The notes beneath the pieces were generated by a model, which searched no databases, was not told where the DNA came from, and worked only from the letters and a program-made list of their open reading frames with translations. Of a stretch of DNA of 64,000 nt, positions 35,259 through 43,667 are shown piece after piece. Location: positions 1-64,000 of the forward strand of contig NZ_QFRK01000042.1 in assembly GCF_003143855.1 (NCBI RefSeq), read 5' to 3'. A program made the translations under genes and the position numbers. The DNA comes from Streptomyces sp. NWU339. GTDB lineage: Bacteria > Actinomycetota > Actinomycetes > Streptomycetales > Streptomycetaceae. The first letter of the stretch is position 1. Each line of letters begins with the position of its first letter.

Positions 35259-35597
35259 TCACTTCACGCTGCCGTGGTCGTCGCGCGGTGGCGTGCGCCA
35301 CCAGCCCTTCTCGAACACCGCCGCGACCTCGGCGATCCGCACCTCGTCGCGCCGGTAGTACGGGCGGCCGGCGACGTGGCTGGTGCGCAGCAGGCCGATG
35401 GCCGTGAGCAGCCGGAGGTGGCCGAGGGCCACGGGGTGGGGCATGCCGAACCGGGCGGCGACGGCTTCCGAGGTGACTCCGTGCGCGGCGTGGCCGGGCT
35501 CTCTCAGCCACGTCAGGATGCGCAGTCGGGTCCTGTCGGCGGGAGTCCTCAGCATGCCGTCCACCTCCGCCCCGGCGTCCTCTCCGGGCACGTCCAC
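35259..35597 (-). CDS. ArsR-type helix-turn-helix regulator
   Basis: This 112-residue protein is a winged helix of the ArsR/HTH_20 type (TPADRTRLRILTWLREP, VAARFGMPHPVALGHLRLL, LLRTSHVAGRPYYRRDE). No CxC metal site is seen. It lies upstream of the fluC operon on the same strand and could regulate it, but a 166-bp gap leaves room for a separate promoter. Confidence 0.8.
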   Translation of the reverse strand: MDVPGEDAGAEVDGMLRTPADRTRLRILTWLREPGHAAHGVTSEAVAARFGMPHPVALGHLRLLTAIGLLRTSHVAGRPYYRRDEVRIAEVAAVFEKGWWRTPPRDDHGSVK

Positions 35598-35701
35598 TGT
35601 CCCGCGATCGGAGCCCCCGTGTCATGCGCTCCGGCACCTTGTCCGAGAGTCGGCCCGCCCTGGCCACAAGGCGGTCGAACCGCACATCGCCTCGAGGGAA
35701 C

Positions 35702-35740
35702 GGGCCCGGCCGCACAGGCACCGTGCGTGCGACCGGGCCC
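35702..35740. terminator. Hairpin at the end of the sugar-locus remnant
   Basis: gggcccgg (35702-35709) pairs with ccgggccc (35733-35740), and the inner GCAC/GTGC also pairs. It follows the truncated glycosidase on the minus strand and probably was the terminator of the lost operon. Confidence 0.55.
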
Positions 35741-35766
35741 CGCCGCGACTGCAGGAACTCACGAAC

Positions 35767-36024
35767 TCACCGGTGGCGGAACCACGCCGCCACGGCCGCC
35801 GGGCTCGGTGTACGAGGCGGCGGTGTCGCCGTACTCGGAGTACTCGGAGTGCTCGGAGTACTCGGGCCAGCCGCGGGGGACGGCCGCGCCTGAACCGTCG
35901 GCCTCGAAGCCGCCGTCGGTGAGCGTGCTCGCCGCGGTCGCGGTCCGGGCGGGGGTGCGGTGAGGGAGAGTCCTGCGGCGAGCGGCAGCAGCAGGGCCCG
36001 GAGCGTGCGTCCGGGATGGAACAT
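35767..36024 (-). pseudogene. Fragment of a secreted glycosidase: signal peptide and start of a binding domain
   Basis: The ATG at 36024 starts a signal peptide (MFHPGRTLRALLLPLAAGLS). After about residue 27 the meaningful frame shifts: the next frame reads TATAASTLTDGGFEADGSG, then AVPRGWPEYSEHSEYS and TAASYTEPGGRGG. This resembles the N-terminal carbohydrate-binding domain of Streptomyces endo-galactanase-type (GH53) enzymes ('LTNGGFEADGTG'). The remainder, including the catalytic domain, is absent. The GH53 identity is from memory of the motif. Confidence 0.5.
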
Positions 36025-36087
36025 GGGTGTTCGTCGTCCCTCCGCCCGCGGTGTGAGCTGTTCACGCGGGCGGAGGGGAGTCGTGGC

Positions 36088-36260
36088 TCAGCGGTCGAGT
36101 CGGACGACCCGGACGGCTCCGCCCGGGACCGCCAGGCGGCCCGCGGCGCGTTCACCCGTCAGCAGTTCGGTGCCGGGGGTGTCGAGCGGCACCTCGGTGT
36201 CGGTGCCGGTGTGGTTGACGGCGAACAGGAACGTGCCCGACTCCCCGGTGCGGCGCACCA
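36088..36260 (-). pseudogene. C-terminal fragment of a GH42 beta-galactosidase
   Basis: About 57 codons end at TGA 36088 and read VRRTGESGTFLFAVNHTGTD, then TELLTGERAAGRLAVPGG and AVRVVRLDR. This is the C-terminal beta-domain typical of GH42 beta-galactosidases. The 5' part is cut off exactly where the LacI fragment begins on the other strand. Confidence 0.65.
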
Positions 36261-36608
36261 CTCATCGTCTCCGGTGACCACAGCCGGGCCAGCGGTGAGG
36301 CGGGCGCGGAGCGGCTGCTGACCCGTGCGCCGGACTTGGACGCCGTGTTCGTCGCCTCCGATCTGATGGCGCAGGCGGTGCTGACGGCGCTGCGCCGTGC
36401 GGGGCACCGGGTACCGGAGGACGTGGCGGTCGGCGGCTTCGACGACTCCCCGGCCGCCGTCGCCACCGGCCCCGGCCTCACCACGATCCGCCGACCCTGG
36501 GACCGCATCAGCACCGAGATGGTACGGGTCCTGCCGGCCCGGATCGGCGGCGAGGAACCGGCCGCGGTGATCCTCCCGACGGAACCGGTGAAGCGCGAGT
36601 TGACATAG
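36261..36608 (+). pseudogene. C-terminal fragment of a LacI-family regulator
   Basis: The frame is open from 36261 (LIVSGDHSRASGEAGAERLL) through DLDAVFVASDLMAQAVLTAL, VPEDVAVGGFDDSPAA and TTIRRPWDRISTEMVRVL to TGA at 36608. This is the effector-binding half of a LacI/GalR regulator. The DNA-binding domain and about 200 residues are missing. It was probably the regulator of the adjoining sugar locus. Confidence 0.8.
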
Positions 36609-36644
36609 CACGCCGTCCCTGGCCACCGGCGGGAATGCACACGG

Positions 36645-36662
36645 TCGTTGAAAAACCAACGA
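36645..36662. promoter_or_regulatory. Palindrome TCGTTG-N6-CAACGA before marR
   Basis: Arms 36645-36650 and 36657-36662 are perfect, with an A-rich centre. It lies 17 bp before the MarR start and is a likely autoregulatory operator overlapping the promoter or transcript start. Confidence 0.6.
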
Positions 36663-36678
36663 GTGCTACCGTTCACCT

Positions 36679-37068
36679 ATGGCAGCTGAGGCGGTGGACT
36701 CGCGGCTCGAGGAGCGGTGGCGGGAGATCCTGTCGGTGCACGCGCGCACCCTCGGCGAGATCGACCGCGCGCTGCATCCGTACGGTCTGGGGGCCTCCGA
36801 CTTCGAGGTGCTCGACATCCTGGTGGCCTCCCCGCCCGCGGAGGGCGAGCAGTGCAGAGTGCAGAACCTGGCCGGACGGATCCATCTCAGCCAGAGCGCG
36901 CTGTCCCGTCTCATCGCCCGGCTGGAGAAGGACGGCCTGGTCGCCCGGAGCGTCTGCGCGGAGGACCGGCGGGGCGTGTACGTGACGCTCACCCGAAAGG
37001 GCCGCGACCTGCACGCCGAGGTACTGCCGCTGCAGCGCGCGGCCCTCACCCGCGCGCTGGGCGGATAG
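36679..37068 (+). CDS. MarR-family transcriptional regulator
   Basis: This 129-residue winged-helix protein has the recognition region VQNLAGRIHLSQSALSRLIARL and the wing GLVARSVCAEDRRGVYVTL, which includes the D-R-R signature. Single Cys residues are at EGEQCRVQ and SVCAEDRR. It is divergent from nothing and stands before a 346-bp region leading to glcP. Its target is unknown. Confidence 0.88.
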   Translation: MAAEAVDSRLEERWREILSVHARTLGEIDRALHPYGLGASDFEVLDILVASPPAEGEQCRVQNLAGRIHLSQSALSRLIARLEKDGLVARSVCAEDRRGVYVTLTRKGRDLHAEVLPLQRAALTRALGG

Positions 37069-37414
37069 CCGCCGCCCCACAGGGCGGCCGCGGCGGCGGT
37101 ACGCCTGCATGCCCACAGGCATTCGGAACGACTCGTCCAGCCGAAGCACGGGCCCGGGCCCCGCTGCCCGGGAACTCCTGCGCCATGAACCCCGCGTGCC
37201 TCCGCGACTTCGGGGTAGTCGGATCATGTCCGATAATTGACTGCACCATTTGAACGCAAGCCCACTCGGCGGGCGGTGAAATCTCGCAGTAGCAGGGGTG
37301 TTGACTTCGACATGTGAAGGCACGGTCTCTGCGGCGTTGTTTTTTCCTTCAGGTTTCACCTGGAAGGGCTGACCCCCACTCCGGCAGCGTTGCCGGTGCG
37401 CCCGAGGAGTACAC
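37069..37414. promoter_or_regulatory. Upstream region of glcP
   Basis: No gene is supported in these 346 bp. Visible elements are a TCGGA-N5-TCCGA palindrome (about 37209-37223), two TTGACT hexamers (about 37236 and 37302) that could be -35 boxes, and a hairpin (ccttc-AGGT-ttc-ACCT-g-gaagg, about 37349-37369) just after a T6 run. The hairpin may act in the glcP leader. Confidence 0.35.
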
Positions 37415-38833
37415 GTGACCAGCACAGAGCAGGCCCCCAGGCCAGGAGCCGGTACGGCTCATCCCGAACATCTCGGGCACGTCATCTTCATCGCGGCGTC
37501 GGCCGCCATGGGCGGTTTCCTCTTCGGTTACGACAGCTCCGTGATCAACGGCGCCGTCGAGGCCATCCGGAGCCGCTATGGCATCGGATCCGCGGAGCTG
37601 GCCCAGGTCATCGCCATCGCCCTGATCGGCTGCGCCGTCGGCGCCGCGACCGCGGGCCGCATAGCCGACCGCATCGGCCGCATCCGGTGCATGCAGATCG
37701 CCGCGACCCTGTTCGCCATCAGCGCCATCGGCTCGGCCCTGCCCTTCGCCCTGTGGGACCTCGCCTTCTGGCGCATCGTCGGCGGCTTCGCCATCGGCAT
37801 GGCCTCGGTCATCGGTCCCGCCTACATCGCCGAGGTCGCCCCGCCCGCCTACCGCGGCCGCCTCGGCTCCTTCCAGCAGGCCGCGATCGTCGTCGGCATC
37901 GCCACCTCCCAGCTGGTCAACTGGGGTCTGCTCCACGCCGCCGGCGGCAACCAGCGCGGCAACCTGATCGGCCTGGAGACCTGGCAGGTCATGCTGGGCG
38001 TGATGGTCGTCCCGGCCATGCTGTACGGGATGCTCTCCTTCGTCATTCCCGAGTCCCCCCGCTACCTGCTCTCCGTCGGCCGCCGCGAGCGCGCCCGCGA
38101 GATTCTCGCCGAGGTCGAGGGCAAGGGCATCGACCTCGACGCCCGCGTGACCGAGATCGAGCACGCCATGAAGCGCGAGCACAAGTCCACCTTCAAGGAC
38201 CTGCTCGGCAGCAGCTTCCTCTTCAAGCGGATCGTCTGGATCGGCATCGGTTTGTCCGCGTTCCAGCAGTTCGTCGGCATCAACGTCGCGTTCTACTACT
38301 CCGCGACGCTGTGGCAGTCGGTCGGCATCAATCCGACGGACTCGTTCCTCTACTCGTTCACGACATCGATCATCAACATCATCGGCACCGTGATCGCGAT
38401 GATCTTCGTGGACCGCATCGGCCGCAAGCCGCTCGCACTCATCGGCTCCTCCGGCATGGTCGTCAGCCTGGCCCTGGAGGCCTGGGCGTTCTCGCACCCG
38501 TTGGTCGACGGCAAGCTGCCGGCCACCCAGGGCCTGATCGCCCTGGTCGCCGCCCACCTCTTCGTCCTCTTCTTCGCCCTGTCCTGGGGTGTAGTCGTCT
38601 GGGTGCTGCTCGGCGAGATGTTCCCGAACAAGATCCGCGCCGCCGCGCTGGGCGTGGCCGCCGCCGCGCAGTGGATCGCCAACTGGATGATCACCGCGAG
38701 CTTCCCGTCGCTGGCCGACTGGAACCTCTCCGGCACCTACCTGATCTACACGTTCTTCGCGGCGCTCTCCATCCCGTTCGTCCTGAAGTTCGTCAAGGAG
38801 ACGAAGGGCAAGGCGCTGGAGGAGATGGGGTGA
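37415..38833 (+). CDS. glcP: Glucose permease, sugar-porter MFS transporter
   Basis: This 472-residue protein has 12 predicted membrane helices and sugar-porter signatures (GFLFGYDSSVINGA, GRIADRIGRIRC, PESPRYLLSVGRRERA, GINVAFYYSA, FVDRIGRKPL). The sequence closely recalls S. coelicolor GlcP, the main glucose:H+ symporter, including the C-terminal VKETKGKALEEMG. The GTG start follows GAGGAG. The gene stands alone. Confidence 0.92.
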   Translation: MTSTEQAPRPGAGTAHPEHLGHVIFIAASAAMGGFLFGYDSSVINGAVEAIRSRYGIGSAELAQVIAIALIGCAVGAATAGRIADRIGRIRCMQIAATLFAISAIGSALPFALWDLAFWRIVGGFAIGMASVIGPAYIAEVAPPAYRGRLGSFQQAAIVVGIATSQLVNWGLLHAAGGNQRGNLIGLETWQVMLGVMVVPAMLYGMLSFVIPESPRYLLSVGRRERAREILAEVEGKGIDLDARVTEIEHAMKREHKSTFKDLLGSSFLFKRIVWIGIGLSAFQQFVGINVAFYYSATLWQSVGINPTDSFLYSFTTSIINIIGTVIAMIFVDRIGRKPLALIGSSGMVVSLALEAWAFSHPLVDGKLPATQGLIALVAAHLFVLFFALSWGVVVWVLLGEMFPNKIRAAALGVAAAAQWIANWMITASFPSLADWNLSGTYLIYTFFAALSIPFVLKFVKETKGKALEEMG

Positions 38834-39103
38834 CTCCCGGCTCGGTCCCGAGGAGAAGGGCCCGAGTCCCCGCCGCCGATCCCCAGGGCTCGCAGAGCGG
38901 CTTCCTCGATGATCCGCAGTCGGAGGTGGATCTGCTCCCGGTGCTCCTCGGCCGTCCGCGGGTGCTCGGTGCCGAAGGCGATCAGATCGAGATGGGCGCG
39001 CACCGGCACCGATCCCCACACTGTCGTACGCCAGGACTCGAACCCGGCGGACTGGTGGGAACAGAGGATCAGTACCGAGGCCGGGCGGGCCAGGCGTTTT
39101 CAC
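38746..39103 (-). pseudogene. Frameshifted remnant of an unrecognised small protein
   Basis: A GTG at 39103 after GGTGGAG starts VKTP. One frame over, the text continues RPASVLILCSHQSAGFESWR, TTVWGSVPVRAHLDLIAFG and EHREQIHLRLRIIEEAALRA. The region then runs antisense into the 3' end of glcP. Composition suggests a once-coding sequence. I cannot name the family. Confidence 0.35.
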
Positions 39104-39147
39104 TGACGGAGCTCCACCCGCGGTGGAGGGGGAGCGGTCGGGACGCG

Positions 39148-40602
39148 TCAGACGCCCAGGGGCTCGGGCTGCTCGACGGGCTCCGCTGCGGCCGCCGCTC
39201 GAGGCGGCACCGGCGGCTTGGGCAGCGCCAGGTACAGCAGGCCGGAGACCAGAATCGTCGCGATCCAGCCGAGGCCGTACTCGCCGATGACGTTGTTCCT
39301 GGCCAGCGGGCCGGTGAACCAGGCGGACGTGGTGAACATCAGCCCCGCGGCGAGGCCGGTCGCCCAAGCGGTGACCGCGGCGGGGGAGAAACCGCCCCGG
39401 TACCAGTAAGCGCTGGCGCGGGTGGTGTCGGCCATGGCCTGACCGTCGTACTCCGTACGCCGCAGCATGTCCGCGCCGAAGACGCCGACCCAGGCGGAGA
39501 AGGCGACCGCGAGCAGTGACAGGAAAGCGATGAACGAACCCATGAAGCCGGTCGCCACCAGCATCAGCACACTGCCGAAGACCAGCGAGATCACGGCATT
39601 GACCGACACCGCCCAGTGGCGCGGCACCCGGAAGCCGAGCGTCTGCGCGGTGAAGCCGGCCGAGTACATCGACATCGCGTTGATCAGCAGCATGCCGATC
39701 AACGCCATCAGCAGATACGGCACCGCGATCCAGGTCGGCAGGATCTTCCCGAGGAAGGAGACCGGGTCGGCGGCCGAGGCGAGGTCCGGCACGGAGGTCG
39801 CCATCACCACGCCCATGAGCACCATCGGCAGGACGACGATGCCGGCACCGCCGATCGAGGTGCCCACGATCGCCCTGGCGGAGGCCGTACGCGGCAGATA
39901 GCGCGTGAAGTCCGGCGCCGACGGGATCCAGCTGACACCGCCCGCCGCGATCATGCCGATACCGGTGATCACCGCGGCCGTCGATCCGGCGGAGTGGGCG
40001 AACACCCTCGGCCAGTCGGTGTCCACGATCAGGTGGGCGAGGACCAGGACCGAGAACAGACCGAAGAGGTAGGTCGCGTACTTGTTGCACCGTTGCACGG
40101 CGTTGATGCCGAGCCCGGAGATCGCGAAGGTCGCGACGACGAAAGCCAGCAGCATCACCATGTCCAGCGCGCTGTTCGCCTTCAGGCCGAACAGAATGTG
40201 CAGGATGGTGAGCATCGCGTAGGCGCCGACCACCGCGTTGATCGTCTCCCAGCCCCAGCGGGCCACCCAGATCAGCGAGCCGGGCAGCAGGTTGCCGCGC
40301 TGCCCGAAGACCGCCCGGGACAGCGCCATGCCGGGCGCCCCGCCGCGCTTTCCCGCGATGCCGATGAGCCCGACCAGGCCGTACGACACGACAGGGGCGA
40401 CGACGGCGACGACGAGCGCCTGCCAGAGATTGAGGTGATACGCCACGACGAGGCTCGCGCCCATGGTGAGCAGCAGCACGCTGATGTTGGCGCCGACCCA
40501 GGTGGGGAACAGCTCGCGGGTTCTGGCGGTGCGCTCACGATCGGGCACCTGTTCGATGCCGCGGGTTTCCAGTGCGCCTTCTGTCTCGGCGGTCCTGCTC
40601 AT
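39148..40602 (-). CDS. NCS1-family purine/cytosine permease
   Basis: This 484-residue transporter has 12 hydrophobic segments and NCS1 motifs (FPTWVGANISVLLLTMGASL, GWETINAVVGAY, GVSWIPSAPDFTRYLP). It should import a nucleobase or related compound with a cation. The ATG lies 173 bp from the TnpB remnant. A possible -10 (TAGGAT) and the 8-bp palindrome ACTTAAGT (about 40679-40686) lie upstream. Specificity is unknown. Confidence 0.88.
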   Translation of the reverse strand: MSRTAETEGALETRGIEQVPDRERTARTRELFPTWVGANISVLLLTMGASLVVAYHLNLWQALVVAVVAPVVSYGLVGLIGIAGKRGGAPGMALSRAVFGQRGNLLPGSLIWVARWGWETINAVVGAYAMLTILHILFGLKANSALDMVMLLAFVVATFAISGLGINAVQRCNKYATYLFGLFSVLVLAHLIVDTDWPRVFAHSAGSTAAVITGIGMIAAGGVSWIPSAPDFTRYLPRTASARAIVGTSIGGAGIVVLPMVLMGVVMATSVPDLASAADPVSFLGKILPTWIAVPYLLMALIGMLLINAMSMYSAGFTAQTLGFRVPRHWAVSVNAVISLVFGSVLMLVATGFMGSFIAFLSLLAVAFSAWVGVFGADMLRRTEYDGQAMADTTRASAYWYRGGFSPAAVTAWATGLAAGLMFTTSAWFTGPLARNNVIGEYGLGWIATILVSGLLYLALPKPPVPPRAAAAAEPVEQPEPLGV

Positions 40603-40799
40603 GAAGAAGGGTTCCGTGCTTCGGTCGGGGAAAGCGACTACGCGCGTACGGACGCGACCGCCCTATCCTACTTTGATCCGACTTAAGTAATTCAGTGGCG
40701 TTTGTCTCCTCGCTGAAGGAACAAGCCTCCTCGGGCCGGGAACCACGGCTGATACCGGCAGGGTTGTGACTCCACCCACGCGTAAACGCGCGGGCTTCG

Positions 40800-41400
40800 C
40801 CGTGCATGCGAACTTCGCCTGGGTGGCGCGGCTCTCCTTCGCGGTGCGCCCGCAGGACGGGCAGGTGCGGGAGGTGTTGCGAGGGTCCACGGCGATGACG
40901 GTCCGACCGGCGCTTTCAGCCTTGCGGCCGAGGCTCACGAGGCCCCCAACCCGTGTCGAGGGTGCCCCGGTTCAGGCCCGCTTTGGCGGCGGCGCCGCTC
41001 GGGAGGAAAGAGCCTGGCCGCTCGGGGTCGGGCTTGGGTTCGGGGGCGCGGGTCATGCCCGTTGTGTTGAGCCGCTCGTGGGCGATCACGTCGTGATCGC
41101 GGACGAGGTACCAGCATCTCCCTTCCCGCTTGATGCCGATCGTCTCGACCCGGCCGCGTACCGGGCGGTGCCGGTGCACGCGGGCGTGGCCGATGCCCTG
41201 GAGGCGGACGCGGGCCTGCGCATCGTGCGGGGTGGAGTCCCAGCGGCAGCCGTCACCGTCTTTCGGGAAGGTGACGGTGTCGAAGTGCCCGACGTCCTTG
41301 AACCCGGGGTATCCGGTCCTGGCGCCGCCGCCGTGGTCCGGCACGACTTCCAGACCGGGCAGGCGGTCAGCCGCCCACTGACCGCCTGCGACCACTGAAC
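40800..41400 (-). pseudogene. Decayed TnpB (IS200/IS605-type) gene
   Basis: On the minus strand, pieces of TnpB are recognisable: GYPGFKDVGHFDTVTFPKDG, HARVHRHRPVRGRVETIGIK, REGRCWYLVRD then VIAHERLNTTGM, GAAAKAGLNRGTLDTGWG, and, one frame over, KAESAGRTVIAVDPRNTSRT-CPSCG. The segment between WYLVRD and VIAHERLN, which should carry the first RuvC Asp, is missing, as are the second zinc CxxC and the C-terminus. No TnpA or transposon ends are seen. This is a non-functional relic. Confidence 0.7.
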
Positions 41401-41418
41401 GCGTGCGGAAGGACTCGC

Positions 41419-41823
41419 CTAGGGGCGGGCCAGCAGGGTGCGGACTCCTTCGGACGTCAGCGTGAGGCGGTGTTCGGAGCTGCCGTCGATGGTGAGGGAC
41501 AGTTCGTCGGCCGGCCACTGCGCGGCCAGGGCGCCGAGCGGTACCAGACGGTAGCGGGAGACGAACGGGAGCAGGCCCGACATCTCCAGTTCCGAGGTGA
41601 ACACGGGCACCACCTGGATGCCGTCCGGCTGTTCCATCACCGGCAGCGCGACGGCGCCGGGGTCGGCGGCCGTCTCGTCGCCCGTGTCGTCGGGCACGGG
41701 GATCAGTACGTCACTGTTGGCGAGGGCGTCCAGAGCCGCCGTGTCCTCGGTGTTCTCCGAGAGAGCGTCCAGGGCCCGCTGGGCGGGCGTGGGTCCGTTG
41801 TTCTCGTGCGCGGGTGTCTCCAT
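41419..41823 (-). CDS. SseB-domain protein
   Basis: This 134-residue cytoplasmic protein starts at ATG 41823 after GAGGGAAA. It has the SseB N-terminal fold pattern: ALDALANSDVLIPVPDD, then GIQVVPVFTSELEMSGL and YRLVPLGALAAQWPADELSL. The function of the family in actinobacteria is unknown. It is divergent from gap across 214 bp. Confidence 0.75.
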   Translation of the reverse strand: METPAHENNGPTPAQRALDALSENTEDTAALDALANSDVLIPVPDDTGDETAADPGAVALPVMEQPDGIQVVPVFTSELEMSGLLPFVSRYRLVPLGALAAQWPADELSLTIDGSSEHRLTLTSEGVRTLLARP

Positions 41824-42037
41824 GGCTGTTTCCCTCGTAGCGGTGGTCGTACGGACCGGACCGGATCGGTGATCGGAACAAGATCCGCTCCGGGCACGGT
41901 CCTGCACGCGTACCCGATCGCGCGGGACGCAACCCTGCCGGAAGGACGTCCTCCGAGGGGCCGGAAGGACACCCCCTGAGAGCCTCTTGACCCGCACGGT
42001 TATCATATGAGCGCCGCCTAGCTCGAAAGATAATCCT

Positions 42038-43483
42038 GTGACTGTCAACGAAGACTCGTTCACCAACTGGAAGCACCGCGAGGAAATCGCGGAGTCGATG
42101 ATCCCGATCATCGGGAAGCTGCACCGCGAGCGGGACGTCACCGTCCTGCTGCACAGCCGCTCCTTGGTGAACAAGTCGGTGGTCTCCATCCTCAAGACCC
42201 ACCGCTTCGCCCGCCAGATCGCCGGCCAGGAACTCTCGGTCACCGAGACGCTGCCGTTCCTCCAGGCCCTCACCACCCTCGACCTCGGTCCGTCCCAGAT
42301 CGACCTCGGCCTGCTCGCCGCGACCTACCGGACCGACGAGCGGGGACTGTCGGTGGCGGAGTTCACCGCCGAGGCCGTGGCAGGCGCCACCGGCGCCAAC
42401 AAGATCGACCGCCGTGAGCCGCGCGACGTCGTCCTCTACGGTTTCGGCCGCATCGGCCGTCTCCTCGCCCGCCTGCTCATCGAGAAGTCGGGCTCGGGCA
42501 ACGGCCTCAGGCTCCGTGCCGTCGTGGTCCGCCGAGGCGGTGAGCAGGACATCGTCAAGCGGGCCTCGCTGCTGCGCCGCGACTCGGTGCACGGCCAGTT
42601 CCAGGGCACGATCACCGTCGACGAGGCGGCTGGAACGATCGTCGCCAACGGCAACACGATCAAGATGATCTACGCCGACGACCCGGCGCAGGTGGACTAC
42701 ACGGCGTACGGCATCAAGAACGCCATCCTCATCGACAACACCGGCAAGTGGCGCGACCGCGAGGGCCTCTCGCAGCACCTGCGCCCCGGTATCGACAAGG
42801 TCGTGCTGACCGCCCCCGGCAAGGGCGACGTGCCCAACATCGTGCACGGCGTCAACCACGACACCCTCAAGCCGGACGAGCAGATCCTGTCCTGCGCGTC
42901 CTGCACCACCAACGCGATCGTCCCGCCGCTGAAGGCGATGGCGGACGAGTACGGCGTGCTGCGCGGCCACGTGGAGACCGTCCACTCGTTCACCAACGAC
43001 CAGAACCTGCTGGACAACTACCACAAGTCCGAGCGCCGGGGCCGCTCCGCGCCGATGAACATGGTGATCACCGAGACCGGTGCCGCCTCCGCCGTCGCCA
43101 AGGCGCTGCCCGATCTCGAGGCGACGATCACCGGCAGCTCGATCCGGGTCCCCGTACCGGACGTGTCCATCGCGATCCTCAACCTCCAGCTGGGCCGCGC
43201 GACCGACCGTGCCGAGGTCCTCGACCACCTCCGCGACGTGTCGCTCACCTCGCCGCTGAAGCGTCAGATCGACTTCATCAGCGCCCCCGACGCGGTCTCC
43301 AGCGACTTCATCGGCTCGCGGCACGCGTCGATCGTCGACGCCGGCGCCCTCAAGGTCGAGGGCGACAACGCGATCCTCTACCTCTGGTACGACAACGAGT
43401 TCGGCTACTCCTGCCAGGTCGTCCGGGTCGTCCAGTACGTCTCCGGCGTGGAGTACCCCACCTTCCCGGCCCCGGCCCCCTGA
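42038..43483 (+). CDS. gap: Glyceraldehyde-3-phosphate dehydrogenase, long (Gap2-like) form
   Basis: This 481-residue enzyme has an N-terminal extension of about 125 residues before the Rossmann fold (DVVLYGFGRIGRLLARL). The catalytic Cys is in SCASCTTNAI and the His in VETVHSFTNDQNL. The length and extension match the long actinobacterial GAPDH (GapB-like in corynebacteria, Gap2 in S. coelicolor, from memory), linked to gluconeogenic flow. The start is GTG with a weak GAAAG. A strong terminator follows. Confidence 0.93.
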   Translation: MTVNEDSFTNWKHREEIAESMIPIIGKLHRERDVTVLLHSRSLVNKSVVSILKTHRFARQIAGQELSVTETLPFLQALTTLDLGPSQIDLGLLAATYRTDERGLSVAEFTAEAVAGATGANKIDRREPRDVVLYGFGRIGRLLARLLIEKSGSGNGLRLRAVVVRRGGEQDIVKRASLLRRDSVHGQFQGTITVDEAAGTIVANGNTIKMIYADDPAQVDYTAYGIKNAILIDNTGKWRDREGLSQHLRPGIDKVVLTAPGKGDVPNIVHGVNHDTLKPDEQILSCASCTTNAIVPPLKAMADEYGVLRGHVETVHSFTNDQNLLDNYHKSERRGRSAPMNMVITETGAASAVAKALPDLEATITGSSIRVPVPDVSIAILNLQLGRATDRAEVLDHLRDVSLTSPLKRQIDFISAPDAVSSDFIGSRHASIVDAGALKVEGDNAILYLWYDNEFGYSCQVVRVVQYVSGVEYPTFPAPAP

Positions 43484-43502
43484 CCGACGGACAGACAGAC
43501 AG

Positions 43503-43542
43503 GGCGGGGCGGGGCCGGGAAGCGGTCCGGCCCCGCCCCGCC
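43503..43542 (+). terminator. Terminator of gap, 16-bp perfect GC stem
   Basis: ggcggggcggggccgg (43503-43518) pairs perfectly with its complement at 43527-43542 around an 8-nt loop, starting 20 bp after the gap stop. Confidence 0.9.
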
Positions 43543-43667
43543 GGTGTTCGCCCTGCTCGGACCCCATGTCCCGGTCTGATGGACGCACGGTGTGACCCAG
43601 AGGGCCGGATCGGTAACGATCGCCTCGTACCGGTTGCCCCGCCCAATAAAGTTCCTAGTCTGCGGGC

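Noticed and set aside
35767..36024. Thr/Pro-rich secreted protein in frame with the signal peptide
   Set aside because: The TPSTPSTPS text is the frame-shifted reading of a recognisable glycosidase-binding domain, so a frameshifted remnant is more likely.
37349..40090. 913-codon minus-strand open frame across glcP and the NCS1 permease gene
   Set aside because: It is the antisense shadow of high-GC genes. It has no domain text apart from the NCS1 region, which is read in its own frame.
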